Below, in pieces: positions 34,684 to 45,533 of a stretch of DNA of 64,000 nt. The number at the start of each line of letters is the position of its first letter. Position 1 is the stretch's first letter. The translations under genes and the position numbers were made by a program. The stretch is from Lojkania enalia (Eukaryota > Ascomycota > Dothideomycetes > Pleosporales), in the NCBI GenBank assembly GCA_010094045.1, contig ML986611.1:1-64000 (forward strand). The letters are read 5' to 3'. Under the pieces are notes generated by a model. It saw nothing but the letters and a program-made list of their open reading frames with translations. It was not told where the DNA came from and did no database searches.

Positions 34684-35049
34684 ATCAGGCACGTGACCTG
34701 GGATTACACAAAGCAATAAATATTAGATTTTAGTTGTGATATTTTCTCGTTCTTTCAAAAGACCAAAGTCGAAACAACGAGAAAATAAAATCTTCAATGT
34801 TCTGATCAATAACGTAAATTGAGTCTGGTGCCAGACTCTCGTAATGGCATACAAGCAGCTTTGGTATTATGATAGTTGTAAGGTTATATGTATCACACGA
34901 TCCCAATTATGGATTAGCCATAATATCATGTGATACCTGGAACAGACAGTATAAATAGCCTTGATCCTCTATAGATAGCTATCAACACAGTTCTCCTCCT
35001 CATCTGCCCTGATACTTTACAATAGTTAAGCTCGGGTTACGTGCCTGAT
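34684..35049. repeat. Inverted-repeat-bounded segment with internal hairpins
   Basis: The 11-mer ATCAGGCACGT at 34684-34694 recurs as its exact reverse complement at 35039-35049. Three or four more bases match past one mismatch. Inside are a perfect 11-bp inverted repeat (34741-34751 against 34776-34786) and an 18-nt hairpin (GAGTCTGG TG CCAGACTC, 34821-34838). The LTR-like element at 34877 lies within. This looks like an old transposable-element end or foldback element into which a younger element inserted. Confidence 0.6.
34877..35021 (+). mobile_element. Solo LTR-like element, second family, with 5-bp target-site duplication
   Basis: This 145-bp unit begins TGTAAGG and ends CTTTACA, perfect TGTAA/TTACA inverted ends. 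It is flanked by the exact pentamer ATAGT on both sides (34872-34876 and 35022-35026). It contains a TATA-like AGTATAAATAG at about 34949-34959, as an LTR promoter would. It also has an internal imperfect palindrome around TATCACA...TGTGATA. No coding internal region adjoins it. Orientation is assigned from the TATA-like box only. Confidence 0.8.
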
Positions 35050-35390
35050 TAGGCCATGTATCTTAGACCGAGAAGTCAGCCGATACAAACTCCACACACA
35101 TACAAAATACCACGCAGTTCCCATACACACTTCCTTACAGATAGTCACCGTCCCGGCTTATAATATCGTGACCTCGCAAGTTTGACGTATCTTAAAAGTC
35201 TACTTAAGGATCTCCCCCCCAAAGAGGCGGATCGTTTCTAGGAAAATAGATACATTGAGCTAGGGAATCTACCGTAAAAGATAATAAACAGTAATTCATA
35301 CATCCGTCATCACACTACATGAATGTCGTTAATTCCCATCTTCATTCCATATATCTATTCCCCCCACTTTTTGACAGTTACAGCCATTGT
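35050..35390. other. Spacer at the right edge of the AT-rich island
   Basis: About 340 bp with no recognisable feature. It separates the nested repeats from the 3' end of the LURP-one-like gene. Confidence 0.4.
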
Positions 35391-36071
35391 TCAGGCAGCA
35401 ATAGCACCACCTACTTCGCCTGCCGCTTCGGTTAATCCTTTCCTATCCATCTCTTGCTTATCAAACCTAATCCAATTCACACCCAATGCAAGTAAAATAT
35501 CCATGCCTGGCGCAATGTTGATATAATTTTCCCTTTCAGACTTCCATGCATTTGGTTTCGTCGCCACCATAGCTGGATTACCAAGAACCAGGATACCTAG
35601 GTTTCCACCGAAGACCTTGCTCACTTCCGTATTGAACAAGGGCTGTGGAGACTGAGGAAAGAGTGAAAGTCCTATGCTACGTAAGGGATTGCAAATATGG
35701 TGGAGAGTCTGCTATTGGTGCATACGATATTCTGTCTTGAAGCTGCCTTTGAGAATTAGGTGCCAGATCCTCGTTCCTTCTGGCGAATATGCGTGGTATT
35801 CGGGTCTTTTTCCACTCCAATGATGCTCCTGCTTGACTATTGTCATCACCTCTTTCCCATTCATCATTCTAAACACCATTGTCTTTCGGTTCTCTTCGTT
35901 GACTTGTAAGAATGCTGGGCCGTGTGCTGATTGGAAGGAAATTAGGCACTGTTTTCCTTTTGACGTTGATTTCATTTCCTTGAAGAAAAAGGTTTCGAGC
36001 CTCTGGGCAATAAAGCTGGGAAAGAGCATTAAGCCCGGTTGGGGAACAGGTGCGAGGACAGGAAGCGCCAT
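35391..36071 (-). CDS. LURP-one-related (Tubby C-terminal-like) protein
   Basis: This 208-aa protein has exons 36071-35726 and 35671-35391. A 54-nt phase-1 intron (GTATGC...TAG) joins them; other acceptors break the frame. The N-terminal LAPVPQPGLMLFPSFIA, followed by alternating hydrophobic strands (TFFFKEM, AFLQVNE, TMVFRMMNGKEVMTIVKQ, RIWHLILKGSF), fits the LOR/Tubby-C beta-barrel family. The C-terminal part (NPAMVATKPNAWKSERENYINIAPGMD, then LLALGVNWIRFDK) matches the final strand and buried helix of that fold. These proteins are thought to bind membrane lipids, and their fungal role is unknown. It is the first intact gene to the right of the degenerate island and probably not part of the polyketide pathway. 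Confidence 0.8.
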
Positions 36072-37105
36072 ATCTGGCTGGTAGTGAATCAGTTAATTAT
36101 GAATGCGTTGAAGAATTTATTAAATTTTGGACATAGGAATGCAAGAGAGTAAGCACTTCTACGTTTTGCGGACCTGAGTGAATTTCTAAGACAGCGTCTT
36201 CCCGTCGCACATGACACAAGTATAAGACGCACTTATTCATGATATGGAAATAAGGGTTTCAGTAATCCAGTCCACTAAAAACTGAGAACTCCGAGCTCTA
36301 ATTGGGGAAACGTCCACTGCAGAGCCTTCTAGGCGCGTCGCAAACCAGTTCAGCCTCGCTCGGTACAAGACCCAAGGCCCATGTTCTGCCACGGCCAAGC
36401 ACCACACTATGATCTCATTTCACACTCACAATCCATACAGATTGGCTCGCGAAATAGAAGCGGCTCGTGCAATGCTTGGCTTACTGCCGAGGCTCTTGGC
36501 CATGGTATGTTCTCTTTTTGGCTAGCCTATATCCAAGCTAGAATATTGCCTCTACGTACAACAACCTTCGTGTTGCCTTTAGGATATTTGAGGGGTGTGG
36601 CTTGGGTCGGAGGTTATCTCCTGGCCCCACAATGCGACCTCAGCTAAATACCAATGCTGTCCTTGCCGAGCTCTGAGGCGCATTGTTGTTTTCCGTCGGA
36701 AAACTCATAGCATCCTCGATGTGGTAAATGGAAAACAGGAGCGCCTTGTTTCTGGAAGCCGAGATTCCAACTTCCCGCCACGGCCAGCTTAGGCGCTGGA
36801 CGCCCGATGCACCGTTTTACCTTAATTTAGGAACTTTTATGCATGTTTAATATCATCTGTAACCGTCATAGCTGCAGCCCATGTGGGTGTAGCAGCCCTG
36901 CCGATGTTTCATGCCAAGAGCTCTCTACCCCCAGTCTAAGCCTCTATTCCTGAGCAAGTAGCAAAGGCTTGTGCGGTGTGCTGTTGATCCGCATGTCTAA
37001 GCTTAGTGTTAATTGATATAAAGACTTTAATCTCTGCCTACCCTCTCAGGATCCACATCGTTCAAGACAATTTCTATACCATAAAACTAATTGATATTTA
37101 TCACG
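36072..37105. other. Divergent spacer, left edge of the polyketide cluster
   Basis: About 1 kb between the LURP-one-like gene (minus) and the hydrolase gene (plus). Frames at 36381-36647 and 36595-36792 show no motif. A short intergenic decay product cannot be excluded. Confidence 0.5.
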
Positions 37106-38883
37106 ATGTATTCGAAGAGATTTGGATTATTTAATTTAGGAATAGTAGCATCTGTTTTAAGGGCCTCATTTGGATACCCTCAAAACAGATCGATTTCATG
37201 GACCGACTGCCCGGAAGATATCGGTGTGCCCGCCGCATGTGCAAATTTTACAGTTCCTCTCGACTACACCGACATAGATTCAGGAAAGACATTGAACCTA
37301 TCACTATTAAAAGCAAAAGCAACCAAAGAACCATTCAAGGGCAGCATCTTGATTAACCCTGGCGGTCCAGGTATTGCCGCTGTCCCTTTCTTGGAGAGTT
37401 TAGCAGCTGTATTGCTTGTGTGAGTACTCTTCACTATAAGGACTCCCCTAGATGATACTAACGGGAGTAGAATGACTGGCGGACACTTTGATGTTATAGC
37501 ATTCGATCCAAGGTACGTCACATCTCCGACAGAATCACAAGATCTGAGTGGTATCTAACATGGGCAGAGGGACTGGAAATACTCTGCCGATTGATTGTTA
37601 CCCAACGAGTCCAATTGAGCGGTTATACCAGCAACTTGCCAGCCCCCCCACGACCAACGCATCTGACGTCGCCTTGGGCACCACATGGTCAATCCAGAAG
37701 ACATACACGCAAAGCTGTTACGAGACTAATAAGGATGTTGGGAAACTAGTCGGATCGGGATTTGTCGCGAGAGATGTGATGCAAATCGTGGATGCGCTTG
37801 GAGAAGACGGGATGCTGCGTTATTGGGGTAAATTTCATGAGCTTTTCCCCCACTCCAATCACTAACTCTGACGCAATATAGGCCAATCTTACGGAACATT
37901 CTTGGGTGAAACAGTGGCGGCTCTATTTCCGGACAGAATCGATAAGATGGTCATTGATGGTGTGATCAACCCACACGAATACGTTGACGCTTGGTATGCT
38001 TCTCCCCATCTAAGTCAATTGTCTTGAACTTACAATTCGGTATAGGGAATACGACCCAATTCCGGTCGGGGATTTGGTATTGGATCAATTTCTCAACTCC
38101 TGTGTAATTGCCGGCAAAGACGCGTGTGCGCTGGCTGGCGAGGGAGCAACTGTCCAGAGTTTAACCGCTAAAATCCACGATCTTATCGAGACCACAAAAT
38201 TCGAACCAATTGTCCTCGGCAGTAATATTACCACAGATGTTATTCGTAGTTCCGACATTACGGCGACCATGGGCTCAGCGTTGCGAGTCGCTATCGCGTA
38301 TGCCCCGTCTCTTGCCGGCTATCTGAATGCCATCTTTGAGCGTAACGCGACAGCATATTACGAAAACCGTGCAGTACTTGTGCCAGAACTAGAGGCAGCC
38401 CTAGGTGGAACAGGCCCTGATGGCTTACAAGCAATCCGATGTTCTGATGCAATCTTCCGCACAGACGATTTGGGGACCATCAAGCTGCGGGCCGAGAGTC
38501 TGCTCAATCTCAGCTCAGTTTTTGGCGATACGTACACATCGTCGTATATTACTTGCTCGCTTTGGAAAATGCATGCCAAGGGTCGGTACAAAGGAGATTA
38601 CAAAGTAAAAACAAAGAATCCAGTTCTGCTTATTGGCAGTCCATTTGACCTGCGGACCCCGTTGGTTAGCGCGCACAATGTCAGTACAGGCTTTGAAAGG
38701 AGTGTTGTTTTACAGCACAATGGACTTGGCCATTGCGTTTTGTATAGCCCTGGTCAGTGCGCTATTAAAGCTGTGCAAGATTATTTCACAAATGGGACGT
38801 TACCAGAGCCTGGGACTATTTGTGAGCAGGACTTCGATGTATTTTCAGGGAAAGGTATTCTTGATTCTTTTGGGCTGGGGTAG
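37106..38883 (+). CDS. Secreted alpha/beta hydrolase with TAP-like C-terminus
   Basis: This 521-aa protein has five exons: 37106-37419, 37471-37512, 37568-37827, 37882-37993 and 38046-38883. The introns are 51-55 nt and phases match throughout. A hydrophobic N-terminus (LFNLGIVASVLRASFG) is a probable signal peptide. The alpha/beta-hydrolase core starts with the SILINPGGPG oxyanion segment and FDVIAFDPRGTGN. The catalytic triad is S208 (GQSYG), D444 (GSPFDLRTP) and H472 (GLGHCVL). The last 120 residues correspond to the TAP-like C-terminal domain of tripeptidyl-aminopeptidase-type hydrolases. In fungal clusters such enzymes act as hydrolases or proteases. Release or processing of the polyketide is only a possibility. 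It is the leftmost intact gene of the putative cluster. Confidence 0.9.
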
Positions 38884-39682
38884 GAATAGAGCTTCGTAGT
38901 AAAAGGTATCTCGCTATGAGATTTCCAGTGTAAGATAGAGGTGTTAATGTAATAAATTGGGCGTAGTTTCTGTAGTTTCACATTTCTTCACTAGCGGATA
39001 CTGCGCTTAAAATACGGTATAGCTATCGTACTCGCAATCCCTTGGACAGAAAGTTCTGGTTTGTTGATTGATTACCTCGAAAGGTTGAGGAAAGTAATGA
39101 GAAGAGGGAATAAGGATCTCGTATGTTTGAGCTGCAATGTTAAAGTAGTGGTCATAAATACGAATTTCATAGCATGATTGCTGTCTATGGTCCGTATTTA
39201 CCACAATTGAGAAATGTAACTAAGACCTCATGAATGAAGCAACTGCTCGAAAAATCTAAGTTTGGACCATGAATTCCTTTGCATGTCTACATTTCAGGTG
39301 AGAGGGTAACAACTGAAGGATATTTCCTGTTACATCATACCAATCTGTTTGCGAAAGCTCCGCTTCACGTTTTCTAATCAGCTTATGAACTTACTTGGCG
39401 CCGAGAGATTTCAACTAGACCGCGTTCTTTCTATGTGTAGCCATATACCGATGCCAATGTTGCAATTGCCATACACTTTGTAATGCTGTTTACTGAATTT
39501 GGCATGATCTTTCTCTCGCATGACGTAGTCATATAGAAATGCAGTAAGACCAAATATGGCTGGAGAAGATCTGCGAACAATTGTCTACATATACATTCCC
39601 GTGATTACATCTCCAGATGCCCACGCAAGATACCAGCCTTGATATCCTATATATATCAACGACGAAACTTGAAAGAGTTGCG
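38884..39682. other. Spacer, no gene seen
   Basis: About 800 bp between the hydrolase gene and the NmrA-like relic. Only short frames without motifs are seen. Confidence 0.5.
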
Positions 39683-40745
39683 ATGGGCAAGCGATTAATT
39701 TCTATCCTTGGCATCACTGGAACGCAAGCAAGCAAGACATTGTGACGTCTGCAATCATGCCTCACATTGATATGTGCTTAAGGCTCCTCTGTTGCTAATG
39801 TATTCCTAAAGCATGCGGACTAGCACATCCGAGGCGTTACCTGCAATTCGAGTTCTGCAAAATCAAAAGCGTGACGAGGGTGTCGGGATTTTGCAAGGTG
39901 ATACAGATGACGTTGAATCTTTGAAGCGAGCCTCCCGGGGTGCCAGCGCAATCTTTGCTCTAACCGACTTTGCGGGGAACTTTACCAAGGTATCCCGGAA
40001 TGATGCACTCCAGCGGAAAGCAAAAAACACAGGGAAGTCCATTCATGAGTATGCCTCCTATCTGGAGACGATTCAAGGAATTAATATTGCGACTGCGGCC
40101 TCCGATCGGGATCTCCTGTCCACATTGGAGAAATTTATTTGGTCAACGTTGACCGGAGTCAAAACTATTAGCGGGGGCAAGTACACGCAAGCCTATGAAT
40201 TCAATTCCAAAGCGGCCGTCGAGGAGCATATACGCGACGATCTGTCCGAGCTCAGTAAGCGGCTGAGCACCGTGAACATGGGGATCTACCAAGAGAACTG
40301 GAAAGCCTTCCAAGCCTTTTCGTCGCAAAAAGAAAGTGACGGATCGTTCACATTCATAAGCCTTAAATGGCCAGGACAGTATCGGGCACTTCCCGAAGTG
40401 TTTGCTTCTCAGGATACAGGTGCCTTTGTAGAGTCCCTAGTCCTCGATCATCCGCGAGGTACGAATGCTTTGGGCGCTAGTGAAATTATCTCTCGAGCTG
40501 ACTATGCTGCACTGTGGGGTATTGTCATAGGGAAAAGGACTACTATGCGAGATGTCGAAGAAAGCGAATATGCGACGTATATCGATTAACTTTACGGAGA
40601 TGAGATGGTGGAGCTCTTTAAATTTTTCACCGAGTACGGATGCACAGGTGTAAACCCAACTATCAAGACACCAGATGACTTGGACATTCGAACGACGCCG
40701 TTGGAAGCCTTTATTAAAAACGAGGATTGGGGTTCGGTCCTATGA
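39683..40745 (+). pseudogene. Broken NmrA-like (atypical SDR) gene
   Basis: The relic begins at 39683 with a Rossmann start, ISILGITGTQ, then meets TGA at 39743-39745. The expected next block GSSVANVF reappears from 39782, but no usable splice donor bridges the gap. A TAG lies at 39821-39823. A frameshift at about 39873 moves the reading into the frame that continues GDTDDVESLKRASRGASAIFALTDF, a clear NmrA/HSCARG-like NAD(P)-binding segment. A TAA at 40587-40589 cuts off the last 51 codons, which are still readable. The remaining central frame of 258 codons looks little changed. NmrA-like proteins are NAD(P)-binding redox sensors or reductases. With at least four lesions this copy is most simply a recent pseudogene inside the cluster. 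Confidence 0.8.
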
Positions 40746-41094
40746 TAGATACTATTACCAATAATACTCCCAGTTCAGTAAAATTGGGATTCACTCTTTC
40801 GAAACTATGATTTTAACGGGACAGATTGACCGTCATAGAAGTGTCGCATTCCGGTTTGGGTTGTCTCAGGCTGGAAATTATGTTTGAGTCGATTAGAGTC
40901 TGGCCTGTGTTGAGGCAGCTCTAGCCATCACTATGACAACTTTCCTAAAATATTTCTTGGGAAAGAGAAATATAGTGCTTGGATCTATATGATCTGCGAA
41001 TATTGGTCTCAGGCAAAGTCAAACCATTAGAATCACTAGACTTCAATTCGCGAGACCACAAGCTCCGGAGATTGCCAGAGCGAAGACGAGGACT
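40746..41094. other. Convergent 3' spacer, no gene seen
   Basis: 349 bp between the NmrA-like relic (plus) and the 3' end of the P450 gene (minus). Nothing recognisable. Confidence 0.5.
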
Positions 41095-42847
41095 TCATCT
41101 ATCCCGCTTTTTTAGCTTGGCATGAAAATGTTTCCCAGGGAAACTATTAAGCTTATTAGCTGTTGTCCAATTTTCTCACAAATGAGAACAGATGCCCAAC
41201 TTACTACACCAATAACAAGTCGATCCATTCCATATCACTATCTGTCGTATCCCAAATCTCTAGCTCGAATTTTCGAAACAAGTTTGCTAGGAATGTATAC
41301 AGCTCGCAGAATGCTAAATCTCGGCCAAGACATTGCCTAGTCCCGCGATAAAAGCTTGCCATGTATTTTTCTAGATGGATCGCAGAAGGGTCTAGCCATC
41401 GGTCTGGATTGAAGACGGCGGGATTTGGAAATACGCTTGGGTGCCGATTTAACATATAAGCTGAAGTATTGAAAACGGTACCACCAGGTACTGTTTTATT
41501 GTACAGTTTAAATCCTTCAGGCGGAACAACGCGTGGCGTAAGCCCGGGTAGAGGATGGCTTACACGCAACGCCTCTTTGACTACCGCGGAGAGATACGGA
41601 AGTTTCTTTACTTTTTCATACGTGATTTCTTCTGAGATATTAGGGATGTAGGAAAGAAGCTCCTCATTTACTTTTGCATGGACTTCTGGGTATCGAAGAA
41701 TTTTGTATATGCCCATAATCAGTACGCCAGAAACAGAGTCATTTCCTGCTGATAGTAGCATGATGACCTCTTCAGCAAGTTGATCATCACTGAGGACAGA
41801 GTGATCTTTAGCCGAGTTTGGATCGACAAGCATGTCTATGACGATACTTCGGTCGAATTCCGTTTTCTTAGTAGCTCCTTCCGTGTCCCCGATTACTGGG
41901 ACATCTCTTTCTCGCAGATAGCTATCCATCAGGCCTAAACATTTCTATTGAGCTTGTAAGCATCTATCTCTTTCCTCAAATTAAATTCAGGCCTACCTTC
42001 TTAAATTCAAAAAGCGGGATTGGCATCAGTTTCTCAGCCACCTTCTCGGGAAGCTGGAATGAAAGCCAGAATAGGTTCGGGAACGCAGGAGCTACCCAGC
42101 CCATCTCGAAAGTAGAATGCAAAAACTCGATGAATTGATTGTTGAAATCGGGATTTTGAATGCATCCCAATGGCTTACCGAAAACGATAGTAGAAATGAT
42201 GTCCATAGTGAAAGCTTTTGTGGCGCGAAAGATATCTAAAGCTTCTCTCTTCGCGGCAAATTCTTCGAAACGCCCTAGAATTTCATCTACTTTGACTTTA
42301 ACCATTGGCGCTAGTTGCTGAACTCGCGCCGGAGAGAATGCAGGAGCTAGTACTTGGCGTCGGATGCGGTGGGCATTGGGATCGTGTTCGCCAATTGAAG
42401 TCCCGGGAAAAGTCACAAAGCTATAAAAGCCGGGGTCTTTCGTGAACCTCGAGCCAACACGAGTCATCTCTTGAAATACTTCTGGATCATTGATGTGCAG
42501 TTCGTTTGGAGCAATTCGAACAACCGGTCCTGTAGTGTATTTAGTACAGCCAAGTATAGTGACTTGAGCATTAACCATACCATAACGTGCGTGTAAGCGT
42601 TCAATCTCGAAAATGAGCAGGCCTCGATTGTAGAAATTCCAATACCAATGATACCTAAATTGGCTTTAGCATTGCATTCAATGCAGTCAAAAATTCCGAG
42701 ATTTTACCAAGGTTTGGATATGGCAGCTATCACGGGGCCGGGGTAACCTGCAAGCGGGTGGAGTGTGACACGATAGAGAGCACGAAGGACCCAAAAGACA
42801 AGATATGACGCCACTAGATAAATGGCTGAGGTAACTAAGCTTGCCAT
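41095..42847 (-). CDS. Cytochrome P450 monooxygenase
   Basis: This 511-aa protein has five exons: 42847-42708, 42654-42581, 42529-41997, 41944-41205 and 41143-41095. The introns are 51-61 nt, and the last has a perfect GTAAGT donor that bypasses an apparent TAG. An N-terminal membrane anchor (LVTSAIYLVASYLVFWVLRALY) precedes the proline-rich HPLAGYPGP hinge. The I-helix AGNDS is at 315-319, ExxR at E373-R376, the FNPDRW segment near 427, and the heme loop FYRGTRQCLG has its ligand at C454. The last exon supplies the usual PGKHFHAKLKKRD end. It should be an ER-bound oxygenase that hydroxylates or otherwise oxidises the polyketide. It is divergent from the FAD oxidase gene, with a 736-bp shared promoter. 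Confidence 0.92.
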
Positions 42848-43583
42848 TGTCAATTAACTCTTTCAAAGAGTCTTGGTCGAAGGTTTCGGCTTGTAATACA
42901 GGTGATTATCAGACGAAGCAATTCCAAAGTAGGTGGCTGCGTTGCTGGATTAACAAATTCGGCGGGACCGTGAGAGTATGTGAGAGTGTTCTTCCCTTTT
43001 CGCGAAACCCTGTAAAATCCTTCTGCTACGATAGGAGGTGTATGTAGCAATGGTTTCTAGACCCGGAAGAATTCGGAACCAGAGCACGTATTGATCTTAC
43101 CAACTCAAGTGCATCGGGGCAATAAATTATGGGTGATATCCCACGTGGGACAAACCCAGTAATACGAGCAAATCCCCCTGTCCCAAATTAAGGCCCCCAC
43201 CTTGAATCCGTGATGCATGTGAAACCGCCAGCCGGGATCAATACCCATGTTCCAGGGTCAAAGCTGAACAAGGCAAATCTAAATAAATTGAACAGCATGG
43301 TCATAGCCCCCACCTATCTAAAATGACCGAGCTTCATGGACAAATTTACAATGTGGCTAGTTTAAAAAGCACAAGGCTAGTTAACGCGGCCCATGCGTGA
43401 ATATTCCCTAAATTTGGTATAGTTCGGGCTATGCAACCCCTTTCATAGTATCCAAAAATTACACTAGAATTAGATTTGCAAATAACGAGCATTTACAGAA
43501 TAAAGAAGCGTAAACGGTCTGCAGACGTGTCGCTTGGTGCCTAGAGCCCGTTGGTGACTTAAACCAAACTGCAACCGCACAGA
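42848..43583. promoter_or_regulatory. Bidirectional promoter between the P450 and FAD-oxidase genes
   Basis: This 736-bp region lies between two divergently transcribed tailoring genes, so co-regulation is likely. It contains a perfect 12-bp palindrome centred on CACGTG (43139-43150) and a CGG-N5-CCG pair at 42960-42970 of the kind bound by Zn2Cys6 dimers. Which factor acts here cannot be read from the sequence. Confidence 0.55.
43139..43150. promoter_or_regulatory. 12-bp perfect palindrome with E-box core (TCCCACGTGGGA)
   Basis: The sequence is its own reverse complement over 12 bp and is centred on CACGTG, the usual bHLH target. It lies 434 bp upstream of the FAD-oxidase start and 292 bp upstream of the P450 start. 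A functional site is inference. Confidence 0.45.
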
Positions 43584-45201
43584 ATGGCAATTGTCAGTTC
43601 ATTCACTATTATGTTCAACATTCTAATTTTTCTGTTCTTTCCATTTAGCCCAGCGTTGGCATCAAATGAGGAAGCATGTTCTCAACTCGCTTCAAACTAC
43701 CCAGAAAGGGTGGTAGATATAAGCACCTTAGACGCATATAACAGATTGCGAATGCATCATTTGTAAGTAAGGAGCCCAAGCAATTGATAGATCCAACATA
43801 GATCAAATTCTCCGATCGGATTCGCATTAACAGAACAACCCCCACCAGCTCACCGACCGCATACGGAACGCCACTCTGCATTTATTCTCCTGAGTCTGTT
43901 GATGCTTTAGTAGAAGCTTTCTCTATAATCACCGCAAACGATGCGAAGATTGCCATTCGTGGTCAGGGCCATTCACCTTTACCGGGATGGGCAGATATCG
44001 ATGGAGGGGTCACAGTTGTAACAAGTAATATAAAAGATATTTCCTACGACGAGGCTTCTGGAAATGTGTTGGCGGGAATGGGCAACACCTGGGGCGAGGT
44101 CTACGAATACGCCGAGACGTTTGGCAGATTAGCGAATGGGGCTAGGCATCTTACCGTAGGCCTGGCAACTGTGCTTGGAGGTAAGATATTCATAGAATAA
44201 GAGAGACTTCACTAACTGGCAGAATCTTCATAGGTGGTATCTCTCATCTTTCTAGTAAATATGGCTTTATCGCAGATAGCGTGATGGAGTTCGAGCTCCT
44301 CGTGGCCAATGGTACACTGATCAAGGCGAGTCAAGTATCAAATCCAGATCTCTTCTTCGCTCTAAAGGCTGGATCAACCAACTACGGTATTCTAACGCGT
44401 GTGACTCTTGCTACATATCCTATGGGCAAAGTCTGGGGGGGGACACTTGTATACACCAATGACCACCGAGACGCCGTTATGCGCGCATATGCTGCGTACC
44501 AAAAGGACGGCCAACTGGACACAAACTCTGGGTTGCTCTCCTACATGGCAATATCCAACAACACCTATTTTATTAATTTTGCTTATCTTGACGGAGTCGA
44601 ACGACCAAAAGCATTCCAACCCTTCTATAACATTCCAACGGTTGCGGATATGACTGCACTGTATGATAATTTCACCGAGCTCCTGAAGCCTACCTTGCCC
44701 CTCGGTGTGCCCCGGTGGGCCGAAGGAGAGACAACCTTCTTATTGGATGAGGATCTTTACGTTGATGTGGCAGCACTTTGTCAGAACATATCTGACGGTA
44801 TGGGTGCGGGGATTCAAGGTTGGACGATGATTCTGATGCCGCAACCAATTGCCAAGTCCATGATAACAGAATCGTGGAAGATTGGATCAAACCCGATGGC
44901 AAAGAATCTCAAAGAAGAGGCTCAGATGTGGTTTGCCATTAACATTGGATGGATGCTAGCGGAAGATGATGCTAAAGTCACTGCTGCCATGACTGATATC
45001 TTGAGTCAAATCGACGCTCTGGCAAAGTCGCGGGGGCTACATCACCCTTTTATTTTCGCGAATGATGCTTCAGAGGCCCAGGATCCGTTTCAGAGCTATG
45101 GAGATGATGTCTTAGAGATATTGAGAATGGTTCGATTCGATGTAGATCCGACCGGGTTCTTCCAAACGAACTTGCCAGGCGGTTATAAGTTAGGGTTATA
45201 G
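43584..45201 (+). CDS. Secreted FAD-linked oxidase (BBE/PCMH type)
   Basis: This 497-aa protein has three exons: 43584-43762, 43834-44180 and 44234-45201. The introns are 71 and 53 nt (GTAAGT and GTAAGA donors). Residues 1-27 form a signal peptide with the core MFNILIFLFFPFSPALAS. The PCMH-type FAD domain follows, with AIRGQGHSPLPGWADIDGGV. H106 is at the position that carries covalent FAD in berberine-bridge-type enzymes. GGGISHLSSKYGFIADSVMEFELV-like sequence, restored by the second splice, closes the FAD site. The usual second cysteine for bicovalent FAD is not obvious. The substrate-binding half and a C-terminal YGDDVLEILRMVRFDVDPTGFFQ segment are present. In fungal clusters these enzymes oxidise alcohols or drive ring closures. 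Confidence 0.92.
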
Positions 45202-45533
45202 ATATGTAGAATCAAAACAACCTTGGCGAGGTAAATCTTCCGAACGATAAGGGGCATTATTACAAGGCTGTAGGCTGTGCTAACCCATTGCCTGCTTTCT
45301 GACTTATTCCGGTGAATGTTGGTGATTGCCAAGATGTTTGCGATATTGAAATCGAGATCTCCGGCTGTCTGGCGCACGAATCATCTTGTAGACACGTGAT
45401 GCAGGCAGCAACGCAAGGGCCTCTCGGGAGATTATCTATTCACTGCGCCGCGCCGCATTTGCTCTTCTCAACGAGCCGACACGACCACCACGACTAAATA
45501 TTCGTTTTCAACGAGCGACAATTGCCTTCAAAA
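45202..45533. promoter_or_regulatory. Promoter region of the SDR gene
   Basis: 332 bp between two plus-strand cluster genes. A CACGTG hexamer lies at 45393-45398, 136 bp before the SDR start. No other feature is seen. Confidence 0.45.

Noticed and set aside
22054..36000. CRISPR array or bacterial-type operon in the repeat-rich island
   Set aside because: Repeats are dispersed LTR-like units with target-site duplications. There are no regularly spaced short repeats, and the host is a eukaryote.
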